A program made the position numbers and the translations under genes. DNA of 64,000 bases. It comes from Glebionis coronaria (Eukaryota; Streptophyta; Magnoliopsida; Asterales; Asteraceae). The notes below the pieces were generated by a model. It ran no database searches and was not told the origin of the DNA. It was given only the letters and a program-made list of their open reading frames with translations. Shown here one piece after another: positions 58,167 to 64,000 of the stretch (positions within the stretch are counted from its first letter, which is position 1; each line of letters opens with the position of its first letter). The DNA is taken from positions 81,881,512-81,945,511 of the forward strand of contig CM046876.1 of assembly GCA_025667525.1 (NCBI GenBank), given 5' to 3'.

Positions 58167-60897
58167 TAATAAGTGTGTAAACACTTATTCTTTTGCCACT
58201 AAAATCAAGGAAAAACAAGACCTAATCATGTGTTTAATAACGTAAAAGTCGGAATTACGCGTGGTTTTGTGTTAAAATAGGTACAAATGATCAAAACAAA
58301 AGAAAACACGGGATTTCACGGTCAAATGTTGAAGAAAAGTCCAAGAAAGAGACGAAGACAAAGTCAAAAGACCAAAAGTGTGCCCAAGTTCACGAAAACC
58401 GGAGAAACCGACACGGTTTTGAAGAAATGATCAACAAAGCCAAATTCGAGCTCGATTTCAGCGGATTTAATCTTTATGAAGATTTTTAAGCTTTGTGGGT
58501 CCCACATTCAGATTAATGGGCTCAAAGGCCCATTTATGGGATATAAAGTTCTTATTAAATCAAAAAGTCCAATTATTCGCATGATAAAGGGACGGTTGAA
58601 TTCAAAATGGGCCAAGCCCATTGACTTAAACAAATGAAACGAATGTAAAGGTTTATGGGCCACAAGCCCATTTTATTGAAATAAATGAAACGCGGGGTGA
58701 AAACAAAGTTGCTAGAAAAAAATTTTGGACGGTAGGAGTTAAAGGATTGGTGGTCAACTCACATCCTACACTGCATACGTGTATCATCACTCCACCCACA
58801 CACAAAATAATAAAAGCTTTATTAAACTTTACCCATCCCCACCGCATTCGATAAAAACAAGAAAAAAAAACCTTTCACTGTTTATCTTATTTTCTCCCAA
58901 AACACAGCCACCCCAATTGTTTTTTACCCCAAACCCTAATCAACAATATACAAAAATTACCATTAATAATTGGGGGTTTTAATCCACTCGTGTGATTCAC
59001 ACACTTGGGGATTAAATCCCCAAGTTTTTCGCAGCAACCACTAGGTGGTCCTCATCTCTCCAATCCTATGTGGCTTAATCTAATTGGTTTTCACACCTCA
59101 CCACCAAAAAACCTCCAATAAGATGCCTCCACATCAGATACAAAAAGCACAAATCTGCCACTTTGGTGATCCGTGTGATGCGAGGATCATTTTCCATCGT
59201 TGATCAATTGAAGAAGAACGAGAAAAGGAAAAGAGCGGCTCAAATTTATTAACTTCATCAAGAAGATTCAAGAAGCTTTTGGGGTTTTTCCTATAAATAC
59301 CCCCATCAAAGATGTAATTGAAATGCACTTTCTCTTTTATATTTAATTTTCTGCAAATTAGTTTTAGGATCTAATATTGTAATTTTTCATTTTCAGTATT
59401 TGTACTCTTTTTTTAATTAAAGAAAAGTTAGTTTTTAATTAATTCTCGTCTCCATTTAATTTCTGTCAAAGTTTAATTCAATTTTTAATCCATTTTTATT
59501 ACTGTTCGTGTTATTAATATAATATAAAAAAAGAAAAAAAAGAAAGTGAAAGTGTAAAAATCTTTCCCCACTGGAAAGATTTGTTAAAAGTAACTGTTCA
59601 TATTCATTGTTCGAGTGTTACTACTTGGTTCGAGAGCTTATGTTGGGTTCGAGAAGATGATGATGATGTTTGATGATTAAGGTGGTGTTCGGTTAGTTCA
59701 CAAAGACGGCTCAGCGCCGATCTTCATCCCAACGGATTCAACAAAAGGTTCTCTTCCTCTTTTTATTGATAAGTTTTAGGTTTTATATTAGTTTATATAA
59801 TCTTCGTATGCTTATGTTTGCTTGTTTTATTAGTCTTAATTTAGTTTTTGTTTATTTAGTTTAAGTTTATGTTGCTATCTGCTTTTGGTTTTGCAAGTTT
59901 GATTTATTGTTTGGTTATATCTGCTTTTGGTTTGTTTACATTTTTATGTGTCTGCTTAGTTTTTATTTGTTTGGATTAATATAGTTTGGTTCTGCTTATG
60001 GATTTTATTTGGTTTATTTGAATTTGCTTATTTGGTTTTTCAGCTTTTTAGGTTATAGCTTATTTGCTTTTCTTTTTGTCTACTTATTTTATAACTACTT
60101 ATTTGGCTTATTTTGATTTAGTTTTGTTTTGCTTATTGATTAGTTGCTTTAACTTATTTGGTCTTATATGGTTTGCTCTTATTGCTGTGTAAAACACAGA
60201 TCCTGTTGATCTGTGTGATTTAAATTCCAAAGCTAAAAAAATATATAGCAAAAATTTTGTCTGTCCTGGGTTTCGAACCCTCGACCTCCTGTTTAGCAGA
60301 CATACACCATAACCATCTCATCTAAGTACTCTTTTGTGTTTAATTATGCATTCATTAATTAATATAGGGTTATTACTTAGTTGGCAGTTTATTTAATATA
60401 GTTTTTATGCAATTTTAGTTTAATTAATTTTTTATATAAAAGTTTTATTTAAAGTTTTCTTTATTCAGTTTTGAAAAAATAAAAAGATAAAAAAATATAT
60501 TTTAATTTCTTTAATTAAAATATTTTAATTAAATTGTTTTTAAATTTTAATTTTAGTTTAAATTTTAGTTAATATAGATTTTAGTTTTAAAATTGGTTTT
60601 CAATTAAATTAGTTTTGTTTTAAAAATAGTTTTCATTAAAAAGTCTTTATTTTAGTTTCACAAAACTTAGTTTTAATTTTGTTTAAGTTTTAAAATAGTT
60701 TTAGTAAAATTAGTTTAAATTAGATTTTTAAATTAGATTAAAAGTTTTTATTATTAAATAGTTTTTTTTAGTTTAAAACACCAAAAATACATTTCACCAA
60801 AAACAAATTAAGTTTTACGTTTAATCGGATTTCACTTCGAGTCGATTTGAGGAACGAAAATAGATCTAAAAAGAGTTTGCAAAAAACCCTAGTATTA
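58167..60897 (+). repeat. 3' LTR of element A
   Basis: This 2,731-bp LTR opens TAATAAGTGTGTAAAC with a perfect 9-bp hairpin (AATAAGTGT/ACACTTATT) and closes CTAGTATTA before the second CACGC. It carries its own tRNA-like copy at 60261-60332 (minus strand). It differs from the 5' LTR at about 2% of sites by eye, including a 10-base gap near 58270. Confidence 0.93.
60261..60332 (-). other. tRNA-like sequence in the A 3' LTR
   Basis: The LTR partner of 40704-40775. The A-box-like and B-box sequences are unchanged. Confidence 0.55.
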
Positions 60898-63350
60898 CAC
60901 GCCCTTGGAGCTTGCTTGAGTCCATAAAGTGCTTTGTGGAGACGATACACCTTGTCAGGATAATGAGGATTAACGAATTCTTCCAGCTGCGTGAAATAGA
61001 CTTCTTTCTTCAAAGGACCGTTAAGAAATGTCGTCTTTACGTCCATTTGATAGACAGTGAATCCCTTATGTGCATCATAAGCAAGGAAAATACTGACCGC
61101 TTCCATACGAGCAACTGGTGCAAATGATTCGTCAAAATCAATTCCCTCTTTCTGGCCATACCCTTTAGCCAGTAGCCTAGCTTTGTTCTTGATGATCGTG
61201 TTTTCTTCATCCATCTTGTTTTTCCAGATCCAACAAAGATTTAACGAAATCACATCGTATGGTCTGTCAACAAGTTCCCAGACTTTAAGTCTTTCAAATT
61301 GTTGAAGTTCATCTGTCATTGATTTGATCCAAGCATGATCAGCCATGGCTTCTTTGATGTTTTTCGGTTCAGTTGTACTCACGGCGAGTGCGAACATACA
61401 AACATCGCCATCGGTGGCTAGTTGTCGTCTTGTACTAACAGGCTGTGAAGGGTTTCCAATTACCTGAACCGAAGGATGTTCTCAGGTCCAATGATGTGTT
61501 GAAGGATGTCGTTGGTAGAACATATGCATATTTGACGGATCAACATGGCGAGTAGAAGACTCTCCAGTTTCGTGTACCGGTGTACCGAATGGGTTGTGAA
61601 AATCGTCATCGTCTGATAATGCATCGTTTGCTTGATTAGTGTTCACTGGAGCAATGACAGTAGTTGTGGATGTTGTATGATCGATTGTTGAAGTGATAGT
61701 CTGAGGAGGTAAATCTGCAGCAACCCGTGTTGAAGTAGATGAAGTTGTATCCTTTTGTTGACGATGATCGGTATCATCATTCTTATCATGAGTGACAGCG
61801 TAAGACTTTGATACAACTTGTTTCTCCCCCGTGAAATATTCATCATACATTGGTCCATATAACATTTCCAAATCTCCAAGTGTCGTGTCCACTTTCATAT
61901 CTGCTCTAGGAACATGTTTAGGAACCAGCTTTGAACTTGACGGTTCATTGCTGTGGTCTTGAGTTCCGAGTTCCGTGCGGTTGTGTACATAATTCTTTTG
62001 TCGTTGTGGATCGGGACTTAAACTGTTTTGTTCAAGTGCCATTTCTTGTATTTCATCAAATCGGATATGAATAGTCTCGACTATCAATTTTGTTCTCTTG
62101 TTGTAAACTCTATATCCCTTAGACTGAGTTGCATATCCCACAAGAATGCATGCATCGCCTTTTTCTTTCATCTTGTCCAAGTTTTCACCATCCCGTATAA
62201 TGTAACAAGTACATCCAAAAATGTGAAGGTTTTTGAGTGAAGGTTTTCGATCATGAATTATGTGATATGGTGTCTTTTCGTGTCTAGGAATAATTAAGGA
62301 TCGGTTTTGTGTGTAGCATGCGGTTGACACGGCTTCGGCCCAAAAGTATAATGGTAGTTTTGAAGCGGATAATAGTGTTCGAGCAGCCTCAACTAAAGTA
62401 CGGTTTCGTCTTTTAACAACACCGTTTTGTTCGGGTGTTCGAGCAATAGATGTTTCATGTTCAATCCCTTCAGCTTCAAAATAATTCTTCAGAGTTGAAT
62501 TCAAGAATTCTATGCCTCTATCTGTACGTACCACTTTTACTTGAGCTTGAAGACCACGTTGTATCAACTTAAGGAAGTTAATGAGAACCTCAGGTGTTTC
62601 ATCCTTGGACCTCAAGAAGTGAGTCCATGTGTACCTTGAGTAGTCATCGACAATTACCATAACGTATTTCTTCCCATTGATGCTTTGAACACGCATGGGT
62701 CCACACAAATCGATATGAAGAAGATCTAACCGTCCTTTAGAGCTTGGTGTAGTCTTTGTCTTGAAACTACTCCGTTTAGCTTTACAAAGCTCACAAGAAG
62801 AACAAATATGATCCTTGATGAATTTCAAGCTTGGAAGGCCTCTCACAATATCTTTCTTAGAAAGCAAGTTGATGGTATCAAAATTGAGATGAGATAAACG
62901 TTGATGCCATAACCATGCCTGATTCGTTGAAGCTTTAGCCATGAAGCAAATTGGAGTTGAGGAAGTTGTGTCTTGATGTGAAATTGTGTAAAGATCAGTA
63001 CCCCGTGAACCGGTAAGTAAGTCATTCCCATTATAATCACGAACAAAACATATCTTCTTTCTGAACGCAACCTCCAAATCTGCATCACAGAATTGACCAA
63101 CCGAGAAAAGATTGTGATTGAGCCCTTCGACGTAGTATACCCTTTTTATCGTGATATTCCCCTGAACCAAATCTCCATATCCTAGGATCGGTGCAAATTG
63201 ATCATTTCCGAATCGGACCGTACCCAGGAACTTCTCCACGAAGTTAATTAGAAGCTTGAGATTCCCCGTCATGTGCTTCGTGTATCCGGACTCCAGTATG
63301 AAGAGAATTATTTGTATCACCTGCAGAAGAGTTAGAACACGATGGAGCAT
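60898..63350 (-). pseudogene. pol: C2 pol: protease, integrase and RT N-terminal part
   Basis: On the minus strand the frame shows the protease site as LESGYTKHMTG, with Glu in place of the catalytic Asp. It continues to the pre-integrase LWHQRLSHL, and integrase with D in HIDLCGP (about 62710) and D in RTDRGIEF (about 62528). The third catalytic residue is lost: NGVVKRRN has Lys where Glu is expected (about 62410). RT starts with [10 protein letters not shown] and reaches YGLKQAPRA, where element A interrupts it. A TGA at 61482-61484 stands between integrase and RT in the same frame. The rest of RT is at 37499-38596. Confidence 0.92.
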
Positions 63351-64000
63351 TTTCTAAATTGGATACCACATTAGTTGTGATTTCAGAATCATTAGTGTCC
63401 TTAGCAACATTTAAAGGCATACTAACACTTGTTGTCACATTTCCTGTCCTAACTTTAGGCATCCATTTATATCCTGGAGGACATTGATTACCAAACCACC
63501 ATTTCCATGACTTGCTAGCAGACTCATATAATTCCTAATTCTAATTCTAGTGGTCTTAGTGGTGGAGTCTGATGCAATACTTTTCTCAGGGGTTGTTACA
63601 CCAGGATGGTTCACTTTGCGTTTGGGTTTTCTAGCACTAATAGGCATCGCAGTTTGCTTCTTAGTTCTAGTAGCTACATTTTTGACATTATTCAAAACAC
63701 ACATAGCATGATTGGCATTAGCACACTTTCCACATTTCACACAAACAAACTTAACATTCAAAGTATTCAAAGTTGAATCATTCAAATCGTCATTACACGC
63801 GATTACAGACGTTTTATTCTTAGAAACATTGAAAATTCTAGGGTGGTCTTCTACTTTCTTCATCTTCCCTTGACTTTTGTTTTGCCAAACCTTTTCATTC
63901 ATGCGAGTGCTGTTAAGCTGAGGCCGGCTAACACTAGCAGTGGGGACTACTCCTGTAGTAAAAGAAACACGTCTATTAGTGTTTCTAGAAGTCTGAGATG
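63244..64000 (-). pseudogene. C2 Gag-protease linker region, partial and frameshifted
   Basis: On the minus strand one frame runs from the window edge to 63435 and includes CVKCGKCANANHAMC, a cysteine-rich segment typical of the region before the protease in this group, then a Lys/Arg-rich stretch. A frameshift near 63470 moves the reading to 63462-63244, and another near 63330 leads into the protease frame. The Gag core lies beyond the right edge. Confidence 0.75.

Larger units (their letters stand above)
38597..60897 (+). mobile_element. Athila-like pol-less retrotransposon (A), interrupted by B
   Basis: LTRs are at 38597-41340 and 58167-60897, with target duplication CACGC. The order is LTR, tRNA-Asp type primer site, leader, truncated gag, protease, an acidic FDPG ORF, a 2-kb non-coding region, a polypurine run and the LTR. 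RT, RNase H and integrase are absent, so it must have moved with enzymes from a relative such as G1. Its LTR ends are TA...TA, not TG...CA. Without B it is about 10.8 kb. Confidence 0.92.
34596..64000 (-). mobile_element. Second SIRE-like copia element (C2), interrupted by A, runs off the right edge
   Basis: C2 lies on the minus strand. Its 3' LTR is at about 34596-35021, its pol in pieces at 37499-38596 and 60898-63350, and part of its gag at 63435-64000; the 5' end is outside the window. Element A (38597-60897) sits in the RT with target duplication CACGC at 38592-38596 and 60898-60902. The RNase H style (GVQFLG, KQDCTSLSS, SKSAIAISCNP) fits the SIRE lineage. It belongs to a different family from C1, as it lacks the 21-nt arrays. 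Confidence 0.88.

Overview
This window is plant nuclear DNA made almost entirely of nested LTR retrotransposons. I find no host protein gene, rRNA, functional tRNA or CRISPR array. A eudicot is clear from the element lineages. The daisy family (Asteraceae) is my best guess: the large extra ORF downstream of pol in the copia element resembles, from memory, retrotransposon proteins common in Tanacetum-type genomes. No search was run.

Left tower (1 to about 30.7 kb). The oldest layer is an Athila-like Ty3/gypsy element (G1, + strand) that enters from the left edge. Its integrase is cut at 1229 by a SIRE-like Ty1/copia element (C1, 1230-24827, +, target duplication GTCCT). C1 carries gag, pol and a large third ORF. 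That ORF is cut by a Tekay/Del-like gypsy element (T1, 11579-24058, - strand, target duplication CCATT) with 3.5 kb LTRs and a dead pol. The G1 integrase resumes at 24828 and ends at 24991; a 2.1 kb 3' non-coding region and a 3' LTR (from 27129) follow.

Right tower (about 30.9 kb to the right edge). A truncated relative of T1 (T2, +) is cut at about 34596 by a second SIRE-like copia element (C2, - strand), which runs off the right edge. The C2 reverse transcriptase is cut by an Athila-like element without RT or integrase (A, 38597-60897, +, target duplication CACGC). The gag/protease junction of A is cut by a second pol-less relative (B, 42930-54397, - strand, target duplication GCTAT). All four complete insertions have 5-bp duplications, and the interrupted reading frames resume after each.

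The most unusual signals are these. (1) C1 holds nine clusters of a 10-nt core spaced almost always 21 or 15 nt apart, in LTRs, non-coding DNA and four coding regions alike. (2) A and B carry leader hairpins with the loop TCCT at matching distances from the primer binding site, while A, B and G1 carry a 3' hairpin with the complementary loop AGGA. (3) A and B share an acidic ORF with a conserved FDPG motif pair where pol is expected. Every reading frame seen is broken by stops or frameshifts, so each mobile copy here is probably inactive, although T1 inserted recently (LTRs about 99% identical by eye).
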